Shown: positions 1-9,321, numbered from the stretch's first letter. The stretch is DNA of 64,000 nt from an uncultured Faecalibacterium sp. (GCA_934548045.1 CAKTEM010000002.1:1-64000), one strand, 5' to 3'. A program made the numbers and translations. The notes: a model not told the origin generated them from the letters alone.

Positions 1-26
1 CTTTTTATACTCGTAGCTGTATCGCA

Positions 27-66
27 TAAAAATACCCCCTATACTGGGTGTCCAGTATTGGGGGTA
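27..66 (-). terminator. intrinsic terminator after the BI-1 gene
   Basis: A 15-base stem with one mismatch (33-47 against 52-66) surrounds a four-base loop. On the minus strand it is followed by a T-rich tract. It lies just past the stop codon of the BI-1 family gene and most likely ends that transcript. Confidence 0.7.
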
Positions 67-105
67 CATATCATTTCCGGGAAGCCCTTGTGCTGTCTTG
101 GAATA

Positions 106-810
106 TCAGCTGCTGCGGCGGCTGTTGTTGCCCAGCAGGCGGACGACATACAGGAAGATGTTGATGAAGTCCAGATACAGGGTCAGTGCGCCGTAGATGG
201 AAGCCTTTTCTGCCAGCTCTGCATTGCCTGCATAGTAGGAATACATCTGCTGCAGCTTCTGGGTGTCATAGGCGGTCAGCAGCATAAAGACCACCAGACC
301 GATGCCGCTGTACAGCACCGTGCCGCCAAAGCCGAGGCCAAACAGAGAACCGATGAGGCCGGTCACGATGAGGGCGATCAAAGCCATCATCAGGCGCGGA
401 CCCCAGCCGGTGAGGTCTTTATGAGTCGTGGTACCATAGAACGCCATCAGGCCGAAGTACACAGCCGTGCTGAGGAAGGCCATGACGAGGGTGCTGACCG
501 AGAACGCGATAAAGTAATAACTCAGCACCATGCCGTTGATCAGCGCGTACCCGAAGAAGGTCGCTCGCGCCGCCTGTACCGACATATTCTGTACCCGGGA
601 GCTGAGAATGAACACCAACGCCAGCTCCGCAATGGTCAGGACCAGATACAGCGAATCCACCAGATAGATCAGCGAAGTCGTTGCGGTGAGATAGGCCATT
701 GCGAAGGTGATGAGCAGTCCGCAGGCCATCCAGCGGTAGGTGCGGGTCATATAATCCGCCGCGTTCATCGACGGTTCCGCATAGCCGCGGTCATAATTTC
801 TGTAATCCAT
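106..810 (-). CDS. Bax inhibitor-1 (BI-1/YccA) family membrane protein
   Basis: A 234-residue polytopic membrane protein with about seven hydrophobic segments after a short polar N-terminus. Composition and segment layout match the BI-1/YccA/LFG family, whose members are proposed pH-sensitive calcium-leak channels or modulators of FtsH proteolysis. The start at 810 is chosen because a GGAGG ribosome site sits just upstream; the frame stays open to 915 but without a good site there. It is divergent from hemW. The exact role in bacteria is unsettled. Confidence 0.85.
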   Translation of the reverse strand: MDYRNYDRGYAEPSMNAADYMTRTYRWMACGLLITFAMAYLTATTSLIYLVDSLYLVLTIAELALVFILSSRVQNMSVQAARATFFGYALINGMVLSYYFIAFSVSTLVMAFLSTAVYFGLMAFYGTTTHKDLTGWGPRLMMALIALIVTGLIGSLFGLGFGGTVLYSGIGLVVFMLLTAYDTQKLQQMYSYYAGNAELAEKASIYGALTLYLDFINIFLYVVRLLGNNSRRSS

Positions 811-935
811 TGTGGAACTCCTCCAGTCTTTTTCCATCGGAGTCGGGGCGAATGATTCTTTCGCCTTGCTCCGGTCTACGAAATATAGTATACTGCATAG
901 AAATGAACGTTTCATGAAAAAGGCTGTGATATTCT

Positions 936-2018
936 ATGTCTCTTGGACTTTATCTGCATATTCCCTATTGTTTTTCCAAATGCCGGTACTGCGATTTTTA
1001 TTCCGCACCCGGAAAACGGGGTGTTCCTCCCGAGTACACCGACGCCCTTCTGCGTGAGCTGAACCGCTTTTCGCCCGACGGGCCGCTCCGCCCGGACACG
1101 GTCTATTTCGGCGGCGGCACGCCCAGCCTGCTCGACCCAGTGGATGCCGCCCGGCTCATTCAGGCCGCCCAGCCTGCGCCGGATGCCGAGATAACCCTCG
1201 AAGCCAACCCCGAGACGGTGGACGAGGAAAAGCTCCGGGCTTTCCAGGAGGCCGGCGTCAACCGCATCTCCTTCGGCGTCCAGTCCGCCCGTGACAACCA
1301 GCTGAAGACGCTGGGTCGGCCCCACACCGCAAAGCAGGCGCGCGCGGCGTTCAAAGCCGCCCGGAGCGCAGGCTTTACCAACATCAGCGGAGACATCATG
1401 CTGGCTCTGCCCCATTATACGCAGACCGAGTTTGACGAGACACTGGAACTCATTGAGGAGGGCGGCGCGACCCACATCTCCGCCTATCTGCTCAAAATCG
1501 AGCCGGATTCCGCCTTTGGTAAAAATCCGCCGGATGGGTTGCCCTCGCCCGACAATGCCGCCGACTTTTACCTCTATGCTGTCGAGCAGCTGGAACACCA
1601 CGGCTATCAGCAATACGAAATTTCCAACTTCGCCAAACCCGGTTACGAGGGCAGGCACAACCTCATCTACTGGGATTGCGGCGATTATCTCGGCCTTGGC
1701 CCGGCGGCGCACTCCTGCATGGGCGGCAAGCGGTTCTACTATCCGTCCGACACGGATGCTTTCTTAAATGACAACACCGCACCTGTCATGGATGGCGGCT
1801 GCGGCGCAGAGGATTATCTGATTTTACAGCTCCGTCTCCGGAAGGGTCTGAACCTCGCGGAGTACAAAGCCAAGTTTGGTATCGAGTTTTCCACCCGGCA
1901 ACTGGCCTTTGTGCAAAACTGCGTGAAGAGCGGCTACGCCCGGTTCGACGGGAAAACCCTCTCCCTGACCCCGTCCGGGCTCATCGTCCAGAACAGCATC
2001 TTAGCCGAGCTGCTCTAA
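936..2018 (+). CDS. hemW: HemW-like radical SAM protein (heme chaperone family)
   Basis: 360 residues. The N-terminus carries the radical SAM cluster motif C12-x3-C16-x2-C19 and a YFGGGTPS segment near residue 57, both typical of the HemN/HemW group. The length and the compact C-terminal domain fit HemW, which binds heme and a 4Fe-4S cluster and is thought to deliver heme to respiratory proteins, rather than true coproporphyrinogen dehydrogenase HemN. Annotation pipelines often label it oxygen-independent coproporphyrinogen III oxidase. It is monocistronic, and its last 18 bases overlap the end of the convergent ABC ATPase gene. Confidence 0.88.
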   Translation: MSLGLYLHIPYCFSKCRYCDFYSAPGKRGVPPEYTDALLRELNRFSPDGPLRPDTVYFGGGTPSLLDPVDAARLIQAAQPAPDAEITLEANPETVDEEKLRAFQEAGVNRISFGVQSARDNQLKTLGRPHTAKQARAAFKAARSAGFTNISGDIMLALPHYTQTEFDETLELIEEGGATHISAYLLKIEPDSAFGKNPPDGLPSPDNAADFYLYAVEQLEHHGYQQYEISNFAKPGYEGRHNLIYWDCGDYLGLGPAAHSCMGGKRFYYPSDTDAFLNDNTAPVMDGGCGAEDYLILQLRLRKGLNLAEYKAKFGIEFSTRQLAFVQNCVKSGYARFDGKTLSLTPSGLIVQNSILAELL

Positions 2019-2597
2019 TTCCAGCACCGGCCAGCCCAGTTCCTCGATGGCGTTCTGGTCGTGGGTCGCCAGCAGCACCGGCTTTCCTTCGCAGCGTGCC
2101 TTCAAAAGGGCCGCTGCTTTTTTCATGGTCTCCGGGTCCATGCCGGTGAACGGCTCATCCAGAAGCAGGGTGTCGCTCTCAGCCCAGACGGCCCGGAGCA
2201 GAGCCGCGCGGCGTTTCTGTCCGCCCGAAAGCTTCCGTGCAGGCAGTTCCAGAGCTGCCCTGTCGAATCCCAGCTGTTGAAAATCCGCCGTGATTTGCTC
2301 TTTGTAGTCGAATTCTGTATTTTTTTTTGTATTTTCCAGCACCAGTTCAACGTTCTGTACAGCAGTCAGCTGCGGACAGAGCCGGTCTTCCTGAAAAACT
2401 GCGCCCACCCTGCCGACACCGGTGACGGTACCGCTGGTCGGATTTTCAAGACCCATCAGGATACGGAGCAGGGTCGTCTTGCCCCAGCCGCTCGCCGCCC
2501 ACAAAATCATAGGGCGGTCAACGGTAAGGTTCAGGTTTTTAAACAGCGTTTTCTCTCCAAAGCGTTTAGAAAGGTTTGTAATTTCCAATTTGTTCAT
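2001..2597 (-). CDS. ABC transporter ATP-binding protein (SsuB/TauB/ThiZ type)
   Basis: A 198-residue importer ATPase, shorter than the usual 240-260. The P-loop reads AASGWGKT at residues 34-41, so the first Gly of the Walker A consensus is Ala. A Q-loop Gln69, the LSGGQ signature (123-127) and a Walker B TLLLDEP (143-149) are intact, followed by an LLATHD switch histidine. It overlaps the permease gene by 4 bases (ATGA), indicating translational coupling. With the permease and binding protein it forms a nitrate/sulfonate/taurine/thiamine-precursor class importer. The substrate cannot be read from sequence. Confidence 0.85.
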   Translation of the reverse strand: MNKLEITNLSKRFGEKTLFKNLNLTVDRPMILWAASGWGKTTLLRILMGLENPTSGTVTGVGRVGAVFQEDRLCPQLTAVQNVELVLENTKKNTEFDYKEQITADFQQLGFDRAALELPARKLSGGQKRRAALLRAVWAESDTLLLDEPFTGMDPETMKKAAALLKARCEGKPVLLATHDQNAIEELGWPVLELEQLG

Positions 2598-3367
2598 TTT
2601 GCGGACACCTCCCCACCCAGAACATTTTTCACAGCGCGGTCAAGCAGAGCCATGAACAGCTTTTCAAAGACGCTGCTCAGCACGATGATGACGAATGTCC
2701 ACGCGAACAGCTCCCCGGTCGAAAGCGTGATTTTTGCCCGGTAGAGCGCGTCGCCGATGCTGCCATCCGGCAGGCCGATGACCTCCGCCGCAACGCCGCT
2801 CTTCCAGCAGATGCCCAACGCGACGCTGCACCCCTGCCGGAATGCAGGCAGGACTTCGGGCAGCCAGATCGCCCGGAGCCGTTTTCCCAGCGGAAGCCGG
2901 AAGACCTTTGCCATCTCGAGCAGCTGCACGTCCACGCTCTCGATACCGGTGCGGACGGCACCATACAGCACCGGCAGCACCATCAGAAAGCTGATGAGGA
3001 CGGACAGCGACGAGCCGCTGACCCAGACCAGCGCAAGGATGATGAAACTCGCGACCGGCGTCGCTTTGACGAGCTGCATCACCGGCGAGAGCAACGCCTC
3101 CACCCAATCGGACTTTTCCGCCGCGACGGCCAGCAGGACGCTGCTCACCGCGCCCAGCAGAAAACCGAGCAGGATGCGCCCGGTGCTGAACGCCACCCTC
3201 TGCCAGAACTCCGCCTGCGGCAGCAGCTCCACCAGCATCACCAACGCCTGCACCGGCGACACCAGAAAGACCTCCTGCCCGATGAGTATCGCCGCCGCCT
3301 GCCAGACGGCCAGCCAGAACAGAATCGAAATGAGCTGCTTTTTGCGGCTCTTTTTTTGTTTTTTCAT
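2594..3367 (-). CDS. ABC transporter permease (SsuC/TauC/ThiX type)
   Basis: 257 residues with an N-terminal basic stretch, then about six hydrophobic helices and a cytoplasmic coupling segment (EMAKVFRLPLGKRLRAIWLP) typical of the BPD_transp_1 family. It is the middle gene of a binding protein-permease-ATPase importer. An intrinsic terminator separates it from the upstream binding-protein gene, so it is probably read through at lower level. The 3' end overlaps the ATPase start by 4 bases. Confidence 0.87.
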   Translation of the reverse strand: MKKQKKSRKKQLISILFWLAVWQAAAILIGQEVFLVSPVQALVMLVELLPQAEFWQRVAFSTGRILLGFLLGAVSSVLLAVAAEKSDWVEALLSPVMQLVKATPVASFIILALVWVSGSSLSVLISFLMVLPVLYGAVRTGIESVDVQLLEMAKVFRLPLGKRLRAIWLPEVLPAFRQGCSVALGICWKSGVAAEVIGLPDGSIGDALYRAKITLSTGELFAWTFVIIVLSSVFEKLFMALLDRAVKNVLGGEVSAK

Positions 3368-3410
3368 GGGTTTCTCCCCTTTCTCATACCTTTAAGATAG
3401 CACAACCTTT

Positions 3411-3446
3411 CCAAAAAAGAAAGCGCGGACGAACCGCGCTTTCTTC
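3411..3446 (-). terminator. intercistronic terminator between binding protein and permease
   Basis: A perfect 12-base stem (3417-3428 with 3434-3445) and 5-base loop, followed on the minus strand by six T residues (3418 down to 3413). It lies between the binding-protein stop and the permease start. Its likely effect is to make more binding protein than membrane components. Confidence 0.8.
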
Positions 3447-3465
3447 GTTGTGTCTTAAAGTTTTC

Positions 3466-4494
3466 TCAGCTCTTGAACCACTTCTGGACGGCCTTTGTGA
3501 CCTGCTGGGTCGTGGTGGGCTTGGTCCAATAGAAGTTGCTGTCGGGGAGCTTACCGCCGACTGCCGCCGGGGAAGCATCATACAGCACCTGCAGGTAAGC
3601 GGAGACGTCCTTCTGCATCTCGCTGCCGGTGCGGCAGACGATGTTGCACTTGGGCAGAGCCTTCTTTGCGATGGCAGCCTTGGCGACGACGCCGACCTTC
3701 TCGCAGAGGGCTGCGGTGCCGTCGATGTCGTTGTTCGCAGCCTCAACGCTCTTCTTGTAATCATTCAGGAAGGCGGTGACGACCTCGGGATGCTCCTCCG
3801 CGTATGCCTTGCGGACGACGGTGACGCCGGTGATGAGCTGGGTGTCGCAGACCTTGTTCCACTCCTTGGTCAGGTCGAGGACGACGCGCAGGGAGCTGTC
3901 CTGGATCTGAGCGGCGGTGACATAGGGCTGGGGCAGAACGGCGATGGCATCCTTCTTGGTCGCGGCCATCTGTGCGGTGACCTCGGAAGCCTCGCTGTAA
4001 TACTCGATCTTCACGTCCTTATCGGGGTCAAGGCCGTTCTTCTTGAGCAGGTAGCGCAGAACGTACTCGGGGGTGGTGCCTTTGCCGGTGGACAGAATGG
4101 TGCGGCCCTTCAGGTCGGCGAAGCTGTGGACGGTGTCGCCCTTTTCAACGACATACAGGACGCCCAGCGTGTTGACCGCCATGACCTGAATACCGCCGTT
4201 GGTCTTCTGGTAGAGGGTGGCGGCGAGGTTTGCCGGGATGGCCGCCATGTCCAGCTCACCCTTGATGAGCTTGGGAACGATCTCGTCGGCCGCGCCGTAG
4301 AGCTGGAGATCATAATCCAGAGAAGCGGTACCCTTCTCCTCCATGCTCAGCAGATTGACAAGGCCCATCGTGGTGGGGCCTTTCAGACCGGCGATGCGGA
4401 CTTTGGTGTTGGAGGTCTTTGCCGACGCAAAGCAGACCAGAACACTCATCATCATTGCCACAGAAAGCAGCAAAGCCAATAGTTTTTTCTTCAT
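3466..4494 (-). CDS. ABC transporter substrate-binding protein (SsuA/NMT1 type)
   Basis: 342 residues. An N-terminal signal peptide (two Lys, a hydrophobic core ending CFASA) with no clear lipobox, then a periplasmic-binding-protein fold of the NMT1/SsuA class. A segment after residue 30 (VRIAGLKGPTTMGL) and one near 130 (DLKGRTILSTGKGTTPEY) are typical of this class. Related proteins bind sulfonates, nitrate or thiamine precursors; the ligand here is unknown. It is the first gene of the importer operon and is followed by a strong intrinsic terminator. Confidence 0.85.
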   Translation of the reverse strand: MKKKLLALLLSVAMMMSVLVCFASAKTSNTKVRIAGLKGPTTMGLVNLLSMEEKGTASLDYDLQLYGAADEIVPKLIKGELDMAAIPANLAATLYQKTNGGIQVMAVNTLGVLYVVEKGDTVHSFADLKGRTILSTGKGTTPEYVLRYLLKKNGLDPDKDVKIEYYSEASEVTAQMAATKKDAIAVLPQPYVTAAQIQDSSLRVVLDLTKEWNKVCDTQLITGVTVVRKAYAEEHPEVVTAFLNDYKKSVEAANNDIDGTAALCEKVGVVAKAAIAKKALPKCNIVCRTGSEMQKDVSAYLQVLYDASPAAVGGKLPDSNFYWTKPTTTQQVTKAVQKWFKS

Positions 4495-4550
4495 GGAACT
4501 CTTCCTTTCCTGTTTTTTGCTCCAAACTGGAACAAAATTTGTAAAATCAT

Positions 4551-4579
4551 TTGCTTTACGGGCTCAAGTTTACTATAAT
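4551..4579 (+). promoter_or_regulatory. sigma-A promoter for the Crp-family gene
   Basis: TTGCTT (4551-4556), 17-base spacer, TATAAT (4574-4579). It lies about 80 bases upstream of the regulator start and faces away from the ABC importer operon. Confidence 0.75.
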
Positions 4580-4657
4580 GAGAGAAAAAATGCCGTTGCG
4601 CACGCAACGAAATCGCAGTGGGCGGTGAGGGCCCGGAGAAAACCTCATGGAGTAGCT

Positions 4658-5338
4658 ATGGAAAACTATCTTCCGCTGTTACAAACAACATCGCTTTTTG
4701 AGGGCATCCGTGCCGAAGCACTGGGGCCATTGCTCAGTGACCTTGGCGCGTTCGTCCGCACCTATGGCAAGGGCGAGACCCTGATGCAGGCCGGAGAGTC
4801 GACCCATCGGGTCGGCATCGTCCTGTCCGGAAAGATCGAAGCATACCGTCCGGCACCGGGCGGCGCACGCGTTCCCATCACCCACATGGGGCCGGGTGGA
4901 ATTTTCGGCGACGTACTGGGCGGCTCGAGCCTTGCCAGCCCGGTCAGCGTCATTGCGGCCACGAGCTGTGAAGTCATGCTCATCCCCTACGAGCAGCTTC
5001 TGCTCTCGGATGGCAGTCCGGCACGCCAGCGTGTTCTGCAGAATCTGGTGCGCACCATCAGCGACAAGTATTTTCTCCTCTCGCGCCGGGTCGACCTGCT
5101 GGTCCTGAAGAGCCTCCGCGCGAAGATCTGCGCCTATCTGCTCAGCGAGGCCGAACAACATTCCAGCCTGACGTTCACCATCCCGTTCTCTCGCATCCAG
5201 CTGGCGGACCACCTCAACTGTGACCGCAGCGCGCTCAGCCGGGAGCTGAGCCTGATGCAGAAAGAGCGTCTGCTGGATATCTACCGGAACAGTTTTAAAC
5301 TTCTGGAACCGGAAGAGTTGAAAAAAACGATATTATAA
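4658..5338 (+). CDS. Crp/Fnr family transcriptional regulator
   Basis: 226 residues. An N-terminal cyclic-nucleotide-binding-like beta barrel (a GGIFGDVLGG turn near residue 80-90) is followed by a C-terminal helix-turn-helix (SRIQLADHLNCDRSALSREL) of the Crp/Fnr class. There is no cysteine cluster of the Fnr type. The start at 4658 has GGAG just upstream; the open frame extends earlier but without support. It is the first gene of a likely operon, with the glycosyltransferase starting 10 bases after its stop. Effector unknown. Confidence 0.87.
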   Translation: MENYLPLLQTTSLFEGIRAEALGPLLSDLGAFVRTYGKGETLMQAGESTHRVGIVLSGKIEAYRPAPGGARVPITHMGPGGIFGDVLGGSSLASPVSVIAATSCEVMLIPYEQLLLSDGSPARQRVLQNLVRTISDKYFLLSRRVDLLVLKSLRAKICAYLLSEAEQHSSLTFTIPFSRIQLADHLNCDRSALSRELSLMQKERLLDIYRNSFKLLEPEELKKTIL

Positions 5339-5348
5339 GGAGCAAGCC

Positions 5349-6329
5349 ATGCCAAAACCGATTCTCTGGATCGTGATCCCCTGCTACAACGAGGAGCAGG
5401 TGCTGCCCATCACGGCACCCATGTTCCTGAAAAAGATCAACGACCTCGCCGCAGAGGGGCTCATCAGCGGCAAGAGCCGGGTGCTGTTCGTCAACGACGG
5501 CTCCCGGGATAAAACGTGGGAGCTGATCACCCAGTTCGCCCGGCAGGACGAGCATTTCATCGGCATCTCCCAGAGCCGGAACCGGGGCCACCAGAACGCT
5601 GTTCTGGCCGGGCTGATGGAAGCCTTGTCCAGCGGCACCTGCGATATCACCATCTCCATCGACTGCGACGGTCAGGACGACATCAACGCCATGGACGAGA
5701 TGGTGAAAAAATATCTCGACGGTGCCGAGGTCGTCTACGGCGTCCGGAGCCGCCGGGATACTGATACCTTCTTCAAGCGGTTCACCGCCGAGGGCTTCTA
5801 TCACCTGATGAACGCACTGGGCGCGGACATCGTCTTCAACCACGCCGACTACCGTCTTATCAGCACCCGGGTGCTGGAAAGCTTCGCCGATTACAAGGAA
5901 GTGAACATCTTCCTGCGCGGCATGGTTCCGCTGGTGGGCTTCAAGAGCGACGTCGTCACCTACGAGCGGCACGAGCGGCTTGCCGGTGAGAGCCACTATC
6001 CCCTGAGCAAGATGCTCGCCCTCGCGTTTGACGGCATCACCAGCCTGTCCAACAAGCCCATCCGGCTCATCACCGGCGCAGGCGTTTTCGTCAGCCTTGT
6101 CAGCTTTATCGGGGTCATCTGGGCCATCGTGCAGGCCTGCCTTGGCAGTGCCGTCGCTGGCTGGGCGTCCACCATCTGCATCGTCTGCTTTGTCGGCGGC
6201 GTCCAGCTCATCTGTCTGGGCGTCATCGGCGAATATATCGGCAAGATCTATATGGAAACCAAAGCCCGTCCGCGCTACATCATCAGTGAGCGCACCTGGG
6301 CTCCCTATGAAAGGAAGTATCACGGATGA
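5349..6329 (+). CDS. family 2 glycosyltransferase, GtrB/DPM1-like
   Basis: 326 residues. The N-terminal GT-A domain shows VIPCYNEE near residue 10, VNDGSRDKT near 48 and the metal-binding DCDGQDD near 110. The C-terminus holds two long hydrophobic segments (about 235-260 and 275-300). This layout is that of polyprenyl-phosphate glycosyltransferases (GtrB, YkcC), which load a sugar onto undecaprenyl phosphate for cell-envelope glycosylation. It overlaps the flavin reductase gene by 4 bases. Sugar donor and acceptor are not evident. Confidence 0.87.
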   Translation: MPKPILWIVIPCYNEEQVLPITAPMFLKKINDLAAEGLISGKSRVLFVNDGSRDKTWELITQFARQDEHFIGISQSRNRGHQNAVLAGLMEALSSGTCDITISIDCDGQDDINAMDEMVKKYLDGAEVVYGVRSRRDTDTFFKRFTAEGFYHLMNALGADIVFNHADYRLISTRVLESFADYKEVNIFLRGMVPLVGFKSDVVTYERHERLAGESHYPLSKMLALAFDGITSLSNKPIRLITGAGVFVSLVSFIGVIWAIVQACLGSAVAGWASTICIVCFVGGVQLICLGVIGEYIGKIYMETKARPRYIISERTWAPYERKYHG

Positions 6330-6913
6330 GCAAACAGAGCTGGAAAGGCAGCACCCTTCTGAACCCCGAACCTCCCGTTCTCGTCTCCTGCGGCGGCATG
6401 GAAAAGCCCAACCTTATCACCATCGGCTGGACCGGCACCATCTGCACCCAGCCCAGCATGGTGTCCATCAGTGTCCGCCCCGAGCGGTACAGCCACCACC
6501 TTATCAAGGAGAGCGGCCAGTTCGCCATCAATCTCCCGACCGAGTCTCTTGTCCGCGCCGTAGACTGGTGCGGCGTCAAGAGCGGACGCGACAACGACAA
6601 GTTCGCGGCCTGCAAGCTCCATGCGGCGGCAGGCTCTGTCCTGACCGACTGCCCCATCCTTGAGGAAAGCCCGGTCAACCTCGAGTGCAAGGTCACACAG
6701 GTCATCCCTCTGGGCAGTCATGACCTCTTCCTCGCCGAAGTCGTCGCCTGCGACGTGGACGAATCCCTTCTCGATGAGAGCGGCAAGCTCTGTCTCGACA
6801 AGGCAAAGCTCATCGTGTACAGTCACGGCGAGTATCTGTCTCTGGGCAAAAAGCTCGGCACCTTTGGCTACACTGTGCGGAAAAAGAAGCCGCGGCGAGG
6901 AGGAAACCGATGA
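6326..6913 (+). CDS. flavin reductase-like FMN-binding split-barrel protein
   Basis: 195 residues of the flavin_reduct family. The segment LITIGWTGTICTQPSMVSISVRP is followed by a YSHHLIKESGQFAINLP block, both typical of the FMN-binding split barrel. Members transfer electrons from NAD(P)H to free or bound flavin; partner unknown. It is coupled by 4-base overlaps both to the glycosyltransferase before it and the exporter gene after it, although these functions are unrelated. Confidence 0.83.
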   Translation: MSKQSWKGSTLLNPEPPVLVSCGGMEKPNLITIGWTGTICTQPSMVSISVRPERYSHHLIKESGQFAINLPTESLVRAVDWCGVKSGRDNDKFAACKLHAAAGSVLTDCPILEESPVNLECKVTQVIPLGSHDLFLAEVVACDVDESLLDESGKLCLDKAKLIVYSHGEYLSLGKKLGTFGYTVRKKKPRRGGNR

Positions 6914-7698
6914 GCGGTGAGCTTTATCCCGACGAGGAACAGCGTCGGCGCATTATGGATTTTATCATGGCGGCCGGTGAGACCCTGCTCCAGAACGGCG
7001 CGGAGGTCTTCCGGGTCGAGCAGACCATGGAAATCATGGCGCGGAGCTTCCACCTCCGGGAGTTCCACGTCTACGTCCTGACAAACGGCATCTTCGCGTC
7101 CGCCGGAACTGCTGAGATCAGCGAAGTCCGGAACGTTCCCGTCCGCACCACCCATCTGGGCCGTGTGGCGGCGGTCAACGAACTTTCCCGGCAGATCGCC
7201 GCAGGCGGCATCACGCTGGATGAAGCCGAGAGCCGCCTTGTGCTGGCCCAGCGCATCCCCTTCCCGAAGGGCCGCGTTCAGCTTTTGGCCGGCATGTCGG
7301 GCGCGTTCTGCTTTGCCCTCATCTTTGGCGGAACCCTCCGCTCCGGTCTGGTGGCGGCGGTCGCCGGTCTTGCAGCCAGTGGCTATCTGCTCCTCTGCGA
7401 CCGCAACAACGTGCCGGGCGGCTTCAAGACCATCTCCACCGCCGCCCTCATCACGATCCTTTGTATTCTGGGCTGTAATCTGCTCGGGATCGGGGCCAGC
7501 CATGCCATCATCGGCACGTTGATGATTTTGACCCCCGGCATCGCCTTCACGATGGGCATCCGAGATTTCGTCCAGAAGGACTACTTATCCGGCACCATCC
7601 GGATGATCGACGCTCTGCTCATCGCGGCAAGCATCGCCATCGGCACCGGTCTGGTACTGAGCTTTTATCGAATTTTAACGGGGGTGATCGTCGCATGA
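6910..7698 (+). CDS. threonine/serine exporter ThrE family, N-terminal half
   Basis: 262 residues matching the DUF1212/ThrE N-terminal half: a soluble N-terminal part (AAGETLLQNGAEVFRVEQTM, then VYVLTNGIFAS) followed by about five hydrophobic segments. In Corynebacterium ThrE is one long protein; many Firmicutes split it into a ~260-residue and a ~150-residue partner, as seen here. It overlaps the next gene by 4 bases, consistent with a two-subunit exporter. Substrate assignment is by family only. Confidence 0.85.
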   Translation: MSGELYPDEEQRRRIMDFIMAAGETLLQNGAEVFRVEQTMEIMARSFHLREFHVYVLTNGIFASAGTAEISEVRNVPVRTTHLGRVAAVNELSRQIAAGGITLDEAESRLVLAQRIPFPKGRVQLLAGMSGAFCFALIFGGTLRSGLVAAVAGLAASGYLLLCDRNNVPGGFKTISTAALITILCILGCNLLGIGASHAIIGTLMILTPGIAFTMGIRDFVQKDYLSGTIRMIDALLIAASIAIGTGLVLSFYRILTGVIVA

Positions 7699-8147
7699 CC
7701 GCACTCACCAGTGAGCAGATCGGCCAGCTGGTCGCCCAGTTTTTTCTGGCAGGTGCCGGAACGCTGAGCTTCGCCGTCCTGTTCGCCTGTCCGCGCAAGA
7801 CCCTGTCTTACTGCGCCCTTGTCGGCGCGGTGGGCTGGCTGGTCTACGAATTCGCCGTTTTGCAGGGGATGGAAGCGTTCGCGGCCAGCCTGCTGGCGGT
7901 CATTCCGCTGACGCTGCTTGCGCGCATCTGCGCGATCTTTCTCAAAACGCCTGTGACGATCTTCCTGCTCTGCGGCATTTTTCCGCTGGTGCCGGGCGCA
8001 GGCATCTATTACACAGCCTACTATTTTATTCAGGGCGACAACGCTCTGGCACTTTCCAACGGCATCAGCACCTTCAAAATCGCTGTTGCCCTCGCGGTCG
8101 GCATCGCGCTCGTTCTCGGCATCCCACTGCCGAAACGGCACCGCTGA
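7695..8147 (+). CDS. threonine/serine exporter ThrE family, C-terminal half (DUF3815)
   Basis: A 150-residue protein with about four hydrophobic segments and the conserved FPLVPGAGIYYTAY stretch of the ThrE_2/DUF3815 family. It pairs with the preceding gene, with which it overlaps by 4 bases. Together they supply the ten-helix arrangement of single-chain ThrE. Confidence 0.85.
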   Translation: MTALTSEQIGQLVAQFFLAGAGTLSFAVLFACPRKTLSYCALVGAVGWLVYEFAVLQGMEAFAASLLAVIPLTLLARICAIFLKTPVTIFLLCGIFPLVPGAGIYYTAYYFIQGDNALALSNGISTFKIAVALAVGIALVLGIPLPKRHR

Positions 8148-8181
8148 CCGCCGCACATTTCTATTTTCGAGGTGAACGCAA

Positions 8182-9249
8182 ATGGCATACGAGTCTGGGG
8201 TAAAAATGCGGTTCCGTCCGGCAGGCAGTCGGAAAAAGCGAAGCGGTGAAGCGGTCTATGGGCCGCTGACCACCGGCTGTCCGGCCGTCGAAAAGGCCGT
8301 CTCTGCCCTCTATCACGCGCAGAACGAGGAAAGCTTCTGGTCGCTGATGAACGCGCTGAACTACGCGCTGGAACTGGACACCCGAGTTCTGGTGCCGCTC
8401 CAGTCCGCACCCGACCCACAGGGCAAGCCTGCGCCGTGGGCGGAGCATCCGGTCCCGGCAGAAAAGGCAAAAGACCTTCCGCTCTGGCTCCTGCGCACCA
8501 ACAAGGGCAAAAGCTACTTACCCATCTTCATCTCACTGGAAGCGGCTGAGGCGGAGCGCAGTACCGCCGCCTGCCCCATGACCGAGATGCTGTTGTTCGA
8601 CGCCATGACCCACGCGCTGGACACCGACGGCATTGACGGTGTTGTCATTGACCCGTGGACGGACTCGGCGACGCTGGATGTCTCCCTGCTGAACGGCCTG
8701 CTCCGTGCCAGCCACGAGAGCGACGAGCCGGGCGATGCAGAATTGACCGCAGGCAAAAAAGCCGCCCAGAAAGGCAATTGGGCGGAAGCCGCGAACTTTT
8801 TTGAGGAAGCGGCCAAACAGGGCAATTCCGAGGGTCTGACCCTGCTGGGCGAACTGCTCTACACCGGACAGGGCGTCCGGAAGAACGCCACGCAGGCACG
8901 GCGTTTCTGGAAAGAAGCCGCCAAAGCAGGCGATATCCTTGCCCTCATCGCGCTGGGTGACGACTGCCTGAACACCAAGGGCCGCGGTGCCGCTCTGCTC
9001 TACTACCGCAAGGCACAGACCCTCTCCGACAAAACGCCGGACATCGCCTACACGCCGCAGGTGCGCCTCCGCATCGCCCAGTGTGAGACGAAGTTCATCT
9101 CAAGGGAAAAAGCCATCGCCCAGCTTGCCGAGGCAAAGCAGGGATTCGCTATCCGGGTGAACGAGAGCGACGGCGACCACGACGCTCTGGCATGGCTGGA
9201 TGAGACGAAATTTGAGATCGAAGAAGTTCTTCATCCCGAAAAAACGTAA
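8182..9249 (+). CDS. SseB-domain protein with Sel1-like repeats
   Basis: 355 residues. Residues about 30-175 look like the SseB N-terminal domain (FWSLMNALNYALELDTRVLVP, later YLPIFISLEAAE and a GVVIDPW segment). Residues about 195-270 contain two Sel1/TPR-like units (AEAANFFEEAAKQGNSEGL and ATQARRFWKEAAKAGDILAL). Such proteins are likely scaffolds; no catalytic motif is seen. It starts 34 bases after the exporter genes and may be the last gene of that operon, before dnaK, which has its own promoter. Confidence 0.72.
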   Translation: MAYESGVKMRFRPAGSRKKRSGEAVYGPLTTGCPAVEKAVSALYHAQNEESFWSLMNALNYALELDTRVLVPLQSAPDPQGKPAPWAEHPVPAEKAKDLPLWLLRTNKGKSYLPIFISLEAAEAERSTAACPMTEMLLFDAMTHALDTDGIDGVVIDPWTDSATLDVSLLNGLLRASHESDEPGDAELTAGKKAAQKGNWAEAANFFEEAAKQGNSEGLTLLGELLYTGQGVRKNATQARRFWKEAAKAGDILALIALGDDCLNTKGRGAALLYYRKAQTLSDKTPDIAYTPQVRLRIAQCETKFISREKAIAQLAEAKQGFAIRVNESDGDHDALAWLDETKFEIEEVLHPEKT

Positions 9250-9293
9250 AATGATGGAACCCAACACAGTTTCTTTACATTTGTTCTAAGAAA

Positions 9294-9321
9294 TTGTCAT
9301 ACGAAACCGATAAGATATCTT
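9294..9321 (+). promoter_or_regulatory. possible promoter of the dnaK paralogue
   Basis: TTGTCA (9294-9299), 16-base spacer, TATCTT (9316-9321). Moderate match. No CIRCE inverted repeat (TTAGCACTC/GAGTGCTAA) was found between 9250 and 9363, so HrcA control is not indicated. Confidence 0.4.
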